Below, piece after piece: positions 15,775 through 24,138 of a stretch of DNA of 64,000 bases. The translations under genes were made by a program, and so were the position numbers. Where the stretch lies: the NCBI GenBank assembly GCA_910585195.1, contig CAJUCX010000005.1, positions 1 to 64,000 of the forward strand. Reading direction: 5' to 3'. Source of the DNA: an uncultured Christensenellaceae bacterium (GTDB lineage: Bacteria > Bacillota > Clostridia > Christensenellales > CAG-314). Under the pieces are notes generated by a model. That model was not told where the DNA came from, did not search any database, and saw only the letters and a program-made list of their open reading frames with translations. Position 1 is the stretch's first letter; each line of letters opens with the position of its first letter.

Positions 15775-16671
15775 TCAGTCGGTCGGCTCGTCTTCTTCGG
15801 GTTTTTGCGGGTTGACGTGCACCGTGCAGTGCTTTACGTTTTCAAAAGAGTTTTCAAGCATCAAATGCACTTCTTCCGCAATTTTATGCGAGTCGGTTAG
15901 GGTCAAATTTCCGTCGCAGGCGATTTCTACGTCGATGTAAATCTTGTTGCCGAACAGCCTTGTTTTCAAGTCGTCAAGGGCGATTACGCCGTCCACCTGC
16001 AAGATTTTTTCTTTCATTGCCTCTTCCGTTTTGTCGTCGCAGGCGGTGTCTACCATTTTGTTTACGGCGTCTTTGGTTATGTCAAACGCCGCTTTCAAAA
16101 TAAACAGGCAAATTATCCCGCTTGCGATGGGGTCTAAGATAGGCAAGCCCAACATTGCGCCGCCTACGCCTATCAAACTGCCTACGGAAGAAAGCGCGTC
16201 GGAACGGTGGTGCCACGCGTCCGCCATCATTGCGCCTGAGTTTATTTTTTTTGCGTAGTGTTTTGTATAGCGAAACATAACTTCCTTTACGATTATGGAA
16301 GTTCCTGCCGCAACAAGCGCCAACACGCCGGGGATTGCAAGGTCGCCGTTTATGCCCGTTTGAATTTTGGTTATTGCGTCTGCTGCAATGCCTATGCCTG
16401 TTGCCGCAAGCACAAAAGCCAAAAGTATCGCCGCGACGCACTCTATTCGTTCGTGGCCGTATTCGTGGTTTTTGTCGGGCTTTTTGTCTGCAAGTTTAAT
16501 GCCTATCATTACTATAAAGGTGCTGAAAACGTCCGAGGCAGAGTGAACCGCATCAGAAACGAGCGCGCCGCTGTTTGCTATTAAACCTGCCGCAAGTTTG
16601 AATGCAGACAGTATAAAGTTTATTATTATCGACACGAGCGATACTTTCATTGCAATTTGTTTTGCCTGCAT
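15775..16671 (-). CDS. Cation diffusion facilitator family transporter
   Basis: A 298-residue divalent metal efflux protein (CDF family, FieF/MntE-like) with six expected transmembrane helices in the first 210 residues. Metal-site signatures DAVHSASD (TM2) and DAWHHRSDALSS (TM5) are intact, followed by a cytoplasmic ferredoxin-like domain (residues 215-290). The second motif, with two His before the Ser-Asp, does not decide between Zn, Fe and Mn. The start is the ATG with GGAGAG upstream; an ATG 11 codons earlier has no such site. It is transcribed alone. Confidence 0.93.
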   Translation of the reverse strand: MQAKQIAMKVSLVSIIINFILSAFKLAAGLIANSGALVSDAVHSASDVFSTFIVMIGIKLADKKPDKNHEYGHERIECVAAILLAFVLAATGIGIAADAITKIQTGINGDLAIPGVLALVAAGTSIIVKEVMFRYTKHYAKKINSGAMMADAWHHRSDALSSVGSLIGVGGAMLGLPILDPIASGIICLFILKAAFDITKDAVNKMVDTACDDKTEEAMKEKILQVDGVIALDDLKTRLFGNKIYIDVEIACDGNLTLTDSHKIAEEVHLMLENSFENVKHCTVHVNPQKPEEDEPTD

Positions 16672-16790
16672 AAAACTCTCCGTGAAAAAAAGTTTGTTTA
16701 GCAAACATAAAGGTTTGCATTACAGTATTTTATATTATACCGCAATTATATAAAAAACGGAAAAAATAAAAAAAATTTTTTATTTTATTG

Positions 16791-16820
16791 TTGACAAAGG
16801 CAAAAATACGGTGCTATTAT
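16791..16820 (+). promoter_or_regulatory. SigA promoter of the FMN-riboswitch operon
   Basis: TTGACA (16791-16796), an 18-bp spacer and TATTAT (16815-16820) place the start near 16827, 12 nt before the riboswitch. Confidence 0.8.
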
Positions 16821-16838
16821 TCTTTCAACTTAATAAAA

Positions 16839-16962
16839 ATTCTTTGGGCAGGGTTAAACCCGACCGGTGGTGATGCCGTTATCAAGCGGACAAGTCCAAC
16901 AGCCCCAACAGCCGATGCGGTGAGATTCCGCAACCGCCAGTAAAGTCTGAATGGGAAAGAAT
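16839..16962 (+). ncRNA. FMN riboswitch (RFN element)
   Basis: The conserved RFN core is readable in order: closing stem ATTCTTT (16839-16845) with AAAGAAT (16956-16962), then GGGCAGGGTT, CCCGACCGGTGGTGATG, a variable stem near 16873-16893, CCCAACAGCCGATGCGGTG, AGATTCCGCAACCGCCAGT, and GTCTGAATGGGA. These are the sequence blocks of the FMN-binding aptamer. It binds flavin mononucleotide and, by the arrangement downstream, should promote transcription termination. Confidence 0.96.
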
Positions 16963-17056
16963 AACACCGTTTTTATATATGCTATGCAATACTTGGCAGT
17001 TCGGTACCGACACAAGGTTTTGTTTGGTTTATTGTAATGACGGCAGTGTTTTTTGG

Positions 17057-17086
17057 TCAGACTTCCCTCATACGGAAGTTTTTTTA
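17057..17086 (+). terminator. Riboswitch expression platform: terminator and overlapping antiterminator
   Basis: ACTTCC (17061-17066) and GGAAGT (17074-17079) form a short stem followed by seven T. TCAGACTT at 17057-17064 overlaps the left arm. It is perfectly complementary to AAGTCTGA (16943-16950) inside the 3' part of the aptamer. Without FMN the aptamer strand can pair with it and block the terminator; FMN binding sequesters the strand and allows termination. Confidence 0.75.
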
Positions 17087-17117
17087 TTACGGTTTTTATT
17101 TTTATAGGAGGCGTGAT

Positions 17118-17714
17118 ATGAAAGCAAAAAACTATTTTACAACAAAAAATATTGCCTTTACGGCAATGTTTACCGCACTCGTTACGGTGGCAACCTGCGT
17201 AATACAAATTCCTTCGCCGGCAGGGCAGGGCTATATCAACCTAGGCGACACGATGATATTTGTATGCGCCGCGTTGTTTAACCCCGTTGCCGCATTGATT
17301 GCCGGCGGCATAGGCAGCGCCCTTGCCGACGTATTTGTCGGCTATGCGTTTTATGCACCGTATACTTTGGTGGTAAAGGGCATAGAAGGTTTAGTCGCAG
17401 GGCTGTTGATTGCCGGCTTGAAAAAGATAAAAATGCCGTTTATTGTAAACTGCATAATTTCTACCGTTATTGCGGCGCTGTGGATGTCCGTAGGTTACTT
17501 TTTATCGGAGTCGCTTTTGGGACTTTACAACGAAGGTTTCAGTTTCGGCTTGGCTGTGGCAAATATGCCGTTCAACCTGCTGCAAGGCGCAATCAACGTA
17601 GTGTTGGGCGTTGTTTTGGCAACTATTTTGTCAAACGTAAAGGCGTTGACGTCTTTTATAGATTTTAAGCCGCAGGCTAAGTCCGACGGCAGCGACAAAA
17701 CCAAACAACAGTAA
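17118..17714 (+). CDS. ECF transporter S component (vitamin, B6 or riboflavin)
   Basis: A 198-residue integral membrane substrate-binding subunit for an energy-coupling factor transporter. About six hydrophobic segments are present. The N-terminal FTTKNIAFTAMFTALVTVAT is the typical S-component start with AxxxA-type packing for the EcfT partner. GYINLGDTMIFVCAALFNP and GSALADVFVGYAFYAPYTLV are features of the PF07155-type family. No EcfA or EcfT gene is in the window, so it must share a module encoded elsewhere. AGGAGG lies 7 nt before the ATG. Downstream by 15 bp is pyridoxamine kinase, which argues for vitamin B6; the FMN riboswitch upstream argues for riboflavin. Confidence 0.85.
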   Translation: MKAKNYFTTKNIAFTAMFTALVTVATCVIQIPSPAGQGYINLGDTMIFVCAALFNPVAALIAGGIGSALADVFVGYAFYAPYTLVVKGIEGLVAGLLIAGLKKIKMPFIVNCIISTVIAALWMSVGYFLSESLLGLYNEGFSFGLAVANMPFNLLQGAINVVLGVVLATILSNVKALTSFIDFKPQAKSDGSDKTKQQ

Positions 17715-17729
17715 AAAAGGGGTTTAATT

Positions 17730-18584
17730 ATGAAAATTGCCGTTATAAACGATTTGTCGGGTATGGGCAGATGTTCTCTTACGGCGTCTATACCTATACT
17801 CAACGCTTTGGGGCAACAGGTGTTTCCCGTGCCTACGGCGATACTCAGCAATCAGACGGGCTACGACAAATTTTCTTTTTTCGATTTTACCGACCATATG
17901 GACGAGTATATAGAAAACTGGAAGATTTTAGGCGTAAAGTTCGATTGCATTTACAGCGGCTTTTTGTCAAACGTTAAGCAGGCGGAAAAAATCTTGTATC
18001 TAAAACAAAACTGCGGCACGAAAGACACATTGCTTCTTGTAGACCCCGTTATGGGCGACGGCGGCAAAATGTACGCGACTTTTGACAAAGCGCTTTGCGA
18101 CAAGGTAAAGGCGCTTGCAAAAAGCGCGGATGTCGTTACGCCGAATTTTACGGAAGCCTGTTTGATTACCGATACAAATTACGACGAGTTTTGTAAAAGC
18201 TTAAACGAGCAAAACTTTTACGACTGTTTTTATGCTTTGGCGCAAAAGGTGGCGGACGTTACCGACAGTCAGGTTGTAATAACAGGCATAGAGCGCAACG
18301 AAGGTTTGCATTACGTCTATAACTTCGTGCTGTCAAAGGAAGGAAAATACTTTACCAAAAACAGAATGTACGGCGGTCATTATTCGGGTACGGGGGACAT
18401 AATGGCGTCTATAATTGCCGGAGAACTTTGCAACGGCAAAAAACTGCACGAATGCGTAAGAATTGCATCCGACTTTTTGGAAGTTGCGGTAAAAGACGCG
18501 TTTCATCACTCCGTAAATAAAAACGACGGCGTCAACTTCGAGAAGTTTTTGCCCGACCTTATTTTGTCGCAGGCAAAGCGATAA
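17730..18584 (+). CDS. Pyridoxamine/pyridoxal kinase
   Basis: A 284-residue PfkB/ribokinase-superfamily enzyme that phosphorylates B6 vitamers. Signatures are NDLSGMGRCSLTASIP (7-22), the lid-region SNQTGYDKF, DPVMGDGGKMY (near 108-118) and the anion-hole GTGDIMAS near residue 219. It resembles clostridial pyridoxamine kinase more than E. coli PdxK. AAGGGG precedes the ATG. It shares the FMN-riboswitch transcript with the S component, giving a transport-then-trap salvage pair. Confidence 0.92.
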   Translation: MKIAVINDLSGMGRCSLTASIPILNALGQQVFPVPTAILSNQTGYDKFSFFDFTDHMDEYIENWKILGVKFDCIYSGFLSNVKQAEKILYLKQNCGTKDTLLLVDPVMGDGGKMYATFDKALCDKVKALAKSADVVTPNFTEACLITDTNYDEFCKSLNEQNFYDCFYALAQKVADVTDSQVVITGIERNEGLHYVYNFVLSKEGKYFTKNRMYGGHYSGTGDIMASIIAGELCNGKKLHECVRIASDFLEVAVKDAFHHSVNKNDGVNFEKFLPDLILSQAKR

Positions 18585-18780
18585 AGATTTTTAAGTAATG
18601 CAAATTCACATTGTTTTGCGCGCTTATTTTCTTTACAAAATAATCATTTCATGAGAAAATACAAATACCACAAGTTTGCAGAAAAAACACAGTAAAAGTA
18701 ATAAAAATCTGTTATCTGACAAAACGATAAACAATGCGTCTAGGTATTAAAACTATAATTTTTCAATTACAATAAATCAA

Positions 18781-18820
18781 AAAACGGTGTCGAATTGTTA
18801 ATTTCGGCATCGTTTTTTAT
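18781..18820 (+). terminator. Rho-independent terminator
   Basis: AAAACGGTGTCGAA (18781-18794) pairs with TTCGGCATCGTTTT (18803-18816), using two G-U pairs, and is followed by a T run. Confidence 0.85.
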
Positions 18821-18858
18821 TGTTTTTATGCGGATTTCGCTTTACAAAGGGTTTTTCT

Positions 18859-18887
18859 TTGACGGAAACCGTTTCTTTTGTTAATAT
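18859..18887 (+). promoter_or_regulatory. SigA promoter for the NSS symporter
   Basis: TTGACG (18859-18864), 17 bp, TAATAT (18882-18887), 31 bp before the start codon. Confidence 0.75.
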
Positions 18888-18918
18888 CAAATTATAAAAA
18901 AACTAAGGAAACGAATTT

Positions 18919-20295
18919 ATGTCTGATTTAATGGAAAAGAAGCAAAGGGGCGCGTGGTCGTCCAAATTCGGTTTTATTATGGCGGCTGTGGGCTCTGCCG
19001 TAGGTTTGGGCAATATATGGAGATTTCCGTATATAGCGGGCACTTCGGGCGGCGCGCTGTTTTTGATTTTGTACGTCGTTATCGTCGCAGTGCTGGGCTT
19101 TGCAATGCTTTCTTTGGAGTTTGCGATAGGAAGATACAAAAACGCCAACGTAGTAGACGCTTTCCGTATGGAAGTAAGGGGCAAAAAAGTAAGTCCTATC
19201 GGTTGGCTGTGTATGCTGACGCCTTTCTTGATAGTTTCGTATTATACGGTTATAGGCGGTTGGCTTGTTAAATACACCGTAGGTTACATTGCCGGCGGCG
19301 GAATGTTTGACGAATCCAACGGAACTACTGCGAATATTTTTACCAATTTTATAGAAGACCCGCTGTGGTCGTCGGTCTTTACCGTCATCTTTTTGGTTAT
19401 GTGCCTTGCCGTGTTGATTTTCGGCGTAAAAAAGGGTATAGAAAAAGTTTCCAAAATACTTATGCCGGCATTGTTTTTTATGCTTATCTTTGTGGCTGTC
19501 GTTGCTGTTACTATGCCTAACGCAGGCGAGGGATTGAAATTTTTATTTGTGCCTGATTTCGGCAGCGTGGCAGAAAACGGCGGTATACTCAACGTATTAA
19601 ACAATGCAATGGGGCAGGCGTTTTTCAGTCTGTCGGTAGGCATGGGCATTGCAGTTACTTACGGCAGTTATATAAAAAAGGACCAAAACATACCTAAAAA
19701 CACTTTGCTCGTTTGCGTGCTCGATTCGCTCGTGGCAATTATTGCGGGTATTGCAATTATGCCTGCGGTGTTTTCCGCAGGGTTAGAGCCGAACAAAGGC
19801 GCGGGACTTGTGTTTGTTTCTCTCCCTATGGTATTCAAAACTCTCGGCAATTTCGGTATAGTTGTGGCGGTTTTGTTCTTTTTGCTTATTTTGTTTGCGG
19901 CGTGGACAAGCGCGATTTCTATTTTGGAAGTTTTGATTGCCTCCGTGGAAGAAAAAACCAAACTTTCGCGCAAGGCGTCGACACTTGCCGTGGGCGCGGT
20001 AATACTCGTTACAGGCATTATTGTTTCTTTGTCGCAAAACCCGTCAATATTCGGCGTGGATTTGCTCGATTTGTTTGACAAGATAACAAACAAAATCTTG
20101 CTGCCGCTAACCAGCATACTTATCTGCTTGTTTGCGGTATTCAAAATAGGTATGAAAAATATTAAGCAAGAGTTTTTGCTTAACAGCGAGGCAACGGGAC
20201 TTGCAAAGTTTTGGGAGTTTTCCGTCAAATATATTTCACCTGTTTTGATACTGTTTGTATTTGTAATGGGACTTATATTCTGGAATGCAACGTAA
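18919..20295 (+). CDS. Neurotransmitter:sodium symporter family transporter
   Basis: A 458-residue Na+-coupled amino-acid transporter of the NSS (SLC6/LeuT) family in the inner membrane. TM1 shows the diagnostic GSAVGLGNIWRFPY at about 27-40, with the unwound Gly-rich Na+/substrate site. About eleven hydrophobic segments follow, including GQAFFSLSVGMGIAVTYGSY (TM6 region). Length is normal for the 11-TM bacterial branch. The start follows AAGGAAACG. It is monocistronic between two terminators. Substrate cannot be predicted. Confidence 0.95.
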   Translation: MSDLMEKKQRGAWSSKFGFIMAAVGSAVGLGNIWRFPYIAGTSGGALFLILYVVIVAVLGFAMLSLEFAIGRYKNANVVDAFRMEVRGKKVSPIGWLCMLTPFLIVSYYTVIGGWLVKYTVGYIAGGGMFDESNGTTANIFTNFIEDPLWSSVFTVIFLVMCLAVLIFGVKKGIEKVSKILMPALFFMLIFVAVVAVTMPNAGEGLKFLFVPDFGSVAENGGILNVLNNAMGQAFFSLSVGMGIAVTYGSYIKKDQNIPKNTLLVCVLDSLVAIIAGIAIMPAVFSAGLEPNKGAGLVFVSLPMVFKTLGNFGIVVAVLFFLLILFAAWTSAISILEVLIASVEEKTKLSRKASTLAVGAVILVTGIIVSLSQNPSIFGVDLLDLFDKITNKILLPLTSILICLFAVFKIGMKNIKQEFLLNSEATGLAKFWEFSVKYISPVLILFVFVMGLIFWNAT

Positions 20296-20371
20296 AGTTG
20301 CGGCATATAAATTTGTATATAAATAGGTATGTATTGTATTTACGGCTGTTTATAGATTTCTTAAATAAAAG

Positions 20372-20408
20372 ACTTTGACAAAAACGAAAGGTTTTTTGTC
20401 AAAGTTTT
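20372..20408 (+). terminator. Rho-independent terminator after the NSS gene
   Basis: ACTTTGACAAAAAC (20372-20385) pairs with GTTTTTTGTCAAAGT (20391-20405), with a one-base bulge, and is followed by TTTTTA. Confidence 0.85.
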
Positions 20409-20411
20409 TAA

Positions 20412-20440
20412 TTTACAGTAAAAATTATTTGTTGTAGAAT
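20412..20440 (+). promoter_or_regulatory. Promoter directly abutting the acyltransferase-like gene
   Basis: TTTACA (20412-20417), 17 bp, TAGAAT (20435-20440); a second TATAAT lies at 20442-20447. The ATG is at 20452 with no Shine-Dalgarno, so the predicted leader is 0-5 nt. Confidence 0.6.
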
Positions 20441-20451
20441 ATATAATATAT

Positions 20452-21231
20452 ATGGACAAGAATAAGCAAAGGAAGAAGAAACAAAAAAAGACGCTGTTTT
20501 ACAGGACGGTCTACCCGTTGGTAAAACTTGCCAACGGCAAGCGGACGGTTACTTATGAAGAGGACGTTCCTAAGGGAGAGGGCGTGGTTTTTGTGTCCAA
20601 TCACGCAATGGCGCGAGGACCTATCTCTATGATAACCAACTTTGACAGACCAATCCGTCCGTGGATAGCAGGCGAAATTATGTACAAAGAAACGGCGCCC
20701 GATTTTGCGTTCTTTCAGTTTTTCTCTGGCAATATAAAAAAGCACAAACGCTGGAATATGTTCAAGTCAAAATTCGTCGCTAAAATTTTGGTAAACGTTT
20801 TCAGCAACGTGGGCGGTATTCCCGTTTGGACGGACAGAAGAATTCTTTCAACCTTCTCTCAAACGATAGAAGTGCTGGAAAACGGCGAGGACGTTGTAAT
20901 CTTCGGTGAAAAACCCGAGAGATTTACGCCGTACGTCGCACAGATAAGCGATGGATTTTCACAATTTGCTTACACTTATTACAAAAAGACAGGCAAAAAA
21001 ATCAAGTTTTACCCGATGTACGTAGGACCTAAACAAATTTCGGTGGGCAAGCATATAGAGTTTGACCCCGAAGTGCCCGTCAAAGAAGAACGCCGCATCA
21101 TCGCAGAGTATCTGCGGGACGGTATTTACGATTTGGCATTGAAACAGCCGCCGCACGAGCCTCTTTCGTCATATACGGAAGATTACTTCAAAGCGGTTGA
21201 ACAGTTAAACAACGAAAAACATAATCAGTGA
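20452..21231 (+). CDS. PlsC-like acyltransferase-fold protein lacking the HX4D Asp
   Basis: A 259-residue protein that resembles 1-acylglycerol-3-phosphate acyltransferases. A Lys-rich N-terminus (1-14) precedes the block GEGVVFVSNHAMARGP (43-57). This aligns with motif I, NHX4D, but position 56 is Gly where the catalytic aspartate should be. Motif III appears as IFGEKPERFTPY (near 145-156) instead of FPEGTR. No transmembrane helix is obvious. The enzyme may be inactive, may use another residue, or may be a binding protein. The ATG has no ribosome binding site and lies next to the promoter. The following coiled-coil gene starts 7 bp after its stop, so the two are co-translated. Confidence 0.7.
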   Translation: MDKNKQRKKKQKKTLFYRTVYPLVKLANGKRTVTYEEDVPKGEGVVFVSNHAMARGPISMITNFDRPIRPWIAGEIMYKETAPDFAFFQFFSGNIKKHKRWNMFKSKFVAKILVNVFSNVGGIPVWTDRRILSTFSQTIEVLENGEDVVIFGEKPERFTPYVAQISDGFSQFAYTYYKKTGKKIKFYPMYVGPKQISVGKHIEFDPEVPVKEERRIIAEYLRDGIYDLALKQPPHEPLSSYTEDYFKAVEQLNNEKHNQ

Positions 21232-21238
21232 GGTTTTT

Positions 21239-23587
21239 ATGTGTGAAAAGGATTTTAACAGTTTGGTAAACGCCGAGTTTTTGGCTGACTATGAACGCAG
21301 ATTTGCCGAAATAGGACAGGCAGAGCAAAATGCAGTCGACGCCTGTGCAGAACTTGACGCGCAGTGCGAAAGAGAAATTGCCGAAATCGACAAACAGCAT
21401 CAGGAGTTCAAACTTGCGGCAGAGCAAACGCTTGCAAGTATAGAAGAACGCAGCAACGCACAGTTCGCCGGGGCTGAAAACAGATACGCGGCTGACGAGG
21501 CAGAGTATGAAAAGAAAATACGCTCTGCGCAGCGGACGTTTAACAAAGGCACAAAAGAGTGCGAAAACAAAAGAACCAAACTCCATCAAGACGACAACAA
21601 AACCAAAGCAGACATAGAAAAAAAATATAAGGCAGACCTTTTTAACGAAGACAAGCGTTTTAAGGAAGTCATCAAAAAGCGCGAAAAGGACTTCAAAACT
21701 CAGGCGGACAATTATACGCGCCGTCTTGACGACCTTCGTGATTCTTACGAAAAAAACGTTGACGAAATTAAACGCAAAATTTCGGAACTGCACAGGTACT
21801 TCAAAAACAACGACGAAAGCAGCCTTGCGGACTTAAACAAAGTAAAAGACAGATGCAACGGGCAGATTAAAGAAAAGCAGGACGAATATACCGAGCTGCA
21901 AAACTCGTTAAACGAGCAAATGAAGTCCACGACGGAAAAGCAAAAGTTAAAGACTTTAAGAAACCAAGCGTCCTCGGCAAAAAGCGCCTGCGACGCAAGC
22001 GTCGCCATTTTGAAGGGCGAGATTGCTACGGCTCAAAAGGTTTACGACCTCAAACGCAGCGAGAGTTTTGCGCAGCTTACGGTAGAACTTACAAACCTTC
22101 AAAAGCAGCTGCGCACTTTCAAGGCGGAACTCGACTTCGATAAAGCCAGCGTTTCTTATGAGCAAAGATTTGCGGAAGCAAAAAACCAAAACAGAATTCT
22201 TGCGGAAGAACGCCAAAATGCGGAAAACATCACACAGATAGAGCTTTGGCGTCAGGACGAACTCAACAAACAATATTCCGAAGTTTTCTGCGGCGATTAT
22301 GACGTGGACGTAGGACTTAAACAAGTAAAATGCGATTTTGACATTGCCAGCGAAGAAGAAAGCAAAAACTTAAACCTCAAAAAGTTCGAGTTTGAAGTCA
22401 GCAAAAAAATTATAGAAGTTACCAAATCTATAGACGACCACGAGCAGGAAATGCTTTCCGAGCAAGAAGCGGCAAGGGTAGAGCGCGCGACAAAACGCCA
22501 AAAAGAGCAATGCAGGCACGACAAGCAGATACATAGCATAGATATTTATTCGCTCGGCTTAAAGACGGCAAACGACAGCGAAAAACTGCTTAACGACCTT
22601 AAACTGCGCAGAAACACCGATGCAATTACAAAGCGTATAGAATCCGTCAGACAGCGTTTGCAGGAAGATTTGGCATTTATGCAGAGTATGCGCGATTACC
22701 AACAGGCAGAGTATGAGGCGATTTTGCGCACAAACGAAAGTTATTACGACAGACAACGCAACGCCGTACAGCAACTTTTGGATGAAAGCACCGCGCAGGA
22801 AAGAAAGACGGAAACGGAAATTTTTTCAAAAACTCTCTCCAACATAGAGACGGCAAAACAAAAAGCCGACGCAGACTTGAAGGCGCAGGCGGATTTCATT
22901 TCGGAAATGTTAAACACAGAAGAAAACCGCATAAACGAGCAGGCGCAAAAAGAACTTGCCGCTTTGGAATTGTTTATCAAAGAGTACAGCGACCTTACGG
23001 AAAAATACAACGGGCTTTCGGACGAACTTGCAATCAAGTCTGACGAAAACAAAAAGGACACCGTCGTAGACTTGCTCGGCGCGTTTGAAAACCAAATGGC
23101 GAAATACGACAGCGAGTACGAAGACGTCATAAAAGAAAGCAAAGCCGACCACGCAGAGTACGAAAAAACTTACATTGTGGAAAAGGAAACTTTCATTCAG
23201 GAGTCGGATGACCTTGCCGCAAGAGAAAGAAAAGACTGCCGTTTGGAACAAGATGATTTGCGGGCAAAAATGCAGGCTTTTTACAATGAGGCGGAAAAAA
23301 ACAAGAGCATTTCCAAAGGCGTATTGGGCGAGCAGCTTTGCAAGAGTTTTGATGCAATGCAAGACAAACAAAACGAAAACGTACAACTTTTGGCTCAAAA
23401 GAATAACGAACTTAAATCGTTTGAAAACGCCTGCAACAAAGCTGTTGCCGACGCAAGAAAAGATTGCGAAAAGAAACTCAACGAGTACGAAAAACTGCGC
23501 ATAAAAGAAGAAAGATGGCTTTTGCGCAACGGCGACGTAGACTACGACAAAGAGTGGTGGGTCGTAGATTTCAACGCAAGACCGTAA
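21239..23587 (+). CDS. Large coiled-coil protein of unknown function
   Basis: A 782-residue, highly charged protein, almost entirely predicted long alpha-helix. Heptad-like Leu/Ala spacing with Lys, Glu, Asp and Gln runs from residue 10 to about 760. There is no membrane segment, signal peptide or P-loop, so it is not a canonical SMC or septation ring ATPase. The C-terminus departs from the coil with an aromatic patch, KEERWLLRNGDVDYDKEWWV, that may be a small docking element. Its ribosome binding site GTGAGG overlaps the stop of the acyltransferase-like gene, implying translational coupling. It could be a scaffold, filament or tether; none of this can be settled from sequence. Confidence 0.75.
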   Translation: MCEKDFNSLVNAEFLADYERRFAEIGQAEQNAVDACAELDAQCEREIAEIDKQHQEFKLAAEQTLASIEERSNAQFAGAENRYAADEAEYEKKIRSAQRTFNKGTKECENKRTKLHQDDNKTKADIEKKYKADLFNEDKRFKEVIKKREKDFKTQADNYTRRLDDLRDSYEKNVDEIKRKISELHRYFKNNDESSLADLNKVKDRCNGQIKEKQDEYTELQNSLNEQMKSTTEKQKLKTLRNQASSAKSACDASVAILKGEIATAQKVYDLKRSESFAQLTVELTNLQKQLRTFKAELDFDKASVSYEQRFAEAKNQNRILAEERQNAENITQIELWRQDELNKQYSEVFCGDYDVDVGLKQVKCDFDIASEEESKNLNLKKFEFEVSKKIIEVTKSIDDHEQEMLSEQEAARVERATKRQKEQCRHDKQIHSIDIYSLGLKTANDSEKLLNDLKLRRNTDAITKRIESVRQRLQEDLAFMQSMRDYQQAEYEAILRTNESYYDRQRNAVQQLLDESTAQERKTETEIFSKTLSNIETAKQKADADLKAQADFISEMLNTEENRINEQAQKELAALELFIKEYSDLTEKYNGLSDELAIKSDENKKDTVVDLLGAFENQMAKYDSEYEDVIKESKADHAEYEKTYIVEKETFIQESDDLAARERKDCRLEQDDLRAKMQAFYNEAEKNKSISKGVLGEQLCKSFDAMQDKQNENVQLLAQKNNELKSFENACNKAVADARKDCEKKLNEYEKLRIKEERWLLRNGDVDYDKEWWVVDFNARP

Positions 23588-23646
23588 AATACAAATTTCA
23601 AATATCCGTTTTAATCACAACATAAAATCCGATTATATCATAAAAC

Positions 23647-23694
23647 ACGGCAAAAACGCTTTCCGTACGGAAGACGTTTTTGCCGTTGTTTTTT
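23647..23694 (+). terminator. Long-stem Rho-independent terminator
   Basis: ACGGCAAAAACG (23647-23658) pairs with CGTTTTTGCCGT. The inner palindrome TTCCGTACGGAA extends the hairpin, and TTGTTTTTT follows. Confidence 0.93.
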
Positions 23695-23745
23695 AAGTTT
23701 ATATTGGTATAATTGTATAAAAACCGTTGCACTGAAAAATACCGG

Positions 23746-24138
23746 TTACTTTTGAGTTTCTTCCGTTACCTTTTTAAGCCTTGCAAAATTTTCGGCAGAG
23801 CAAGGTTGTTTAATTCCGTTTATTTCAAAAAGAGTCTGACCGAATTTATACATCTCCAAAACCGACGCGCACAGTTTGTTGCCGAGAGGCGTCAGAGAAT
23901 ATTCCGTCTTAGGCGGCACGACGGGGTAAACGACGCGGTTTATTATTCCGTCGTTTTCAAGTTCTTTAAGTTGCTCCGCAAGCATTTTATGCGACGCTTT
24001 TACAAGTTTTGCAATTTGACTGTAACGCAGCGTCCTGTCAAACAGATGATATACGATTTCCAGCTTATATTTGCCTCCTATGACCGACATAGTAGCAACA
24101 AAAGGACAATGACAGTTTTGCAATTTGGTTTTTTCCAT
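23746..24138 (-). CDS. HxlR-family winged-helix transcriptional regulator
   Basis: A 130-residue HxlR/MarR-like regulator. The N-terminal CHCPFVATMSVIGGKYKLEIVYHLF is the family signature, including the conserved Cys that in some members senses electrophiles or oxidants. The winged helix follows (LRYSQIAKLVKASHKMLAEQLKELENDGII ... PPKTEYSLTPLG). It is divergent from the nitroreductase gene at 24466, a frequent pairing. GGAGAG precedes the ATG. Confidence 0.92.
   Translation of the reverse strand: MEKTKLQNCHCPFVATMSVIGGKYKLEIVYHLFDRTLRYSQIAKLVKASHKMLAEQLKELENDGIINRVVYPVVPPKTEYSLTPLGNKLCASVLEMYKFGQTLFEINGIKQPCSAENFARLKKVTEETQK

Larger units (their letters stand above)
18585..18918. other. Intergenic region between the B6 operon and the NSS gene
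   Basis: This 334-bp gap holds a terminator (18781-18816) and a promoter (18859-18887). The first 195 bp show no structure or ORF I can support. Confidence 0.6.

Noticed and set aside
16854..17207. Minus-strand open frame across the FMN riboswitch
   Set aside because: It is antisense to a conserved structured RNA and has no ribosome binding site.
23175..23504. Second-frame ORF inside the coiled-coil gene
   Set aside because: It lies fully within a well-supported gene and has Lys/Arg/Thr composition typical of a frame shadow of Glu/Lys-rich coding.
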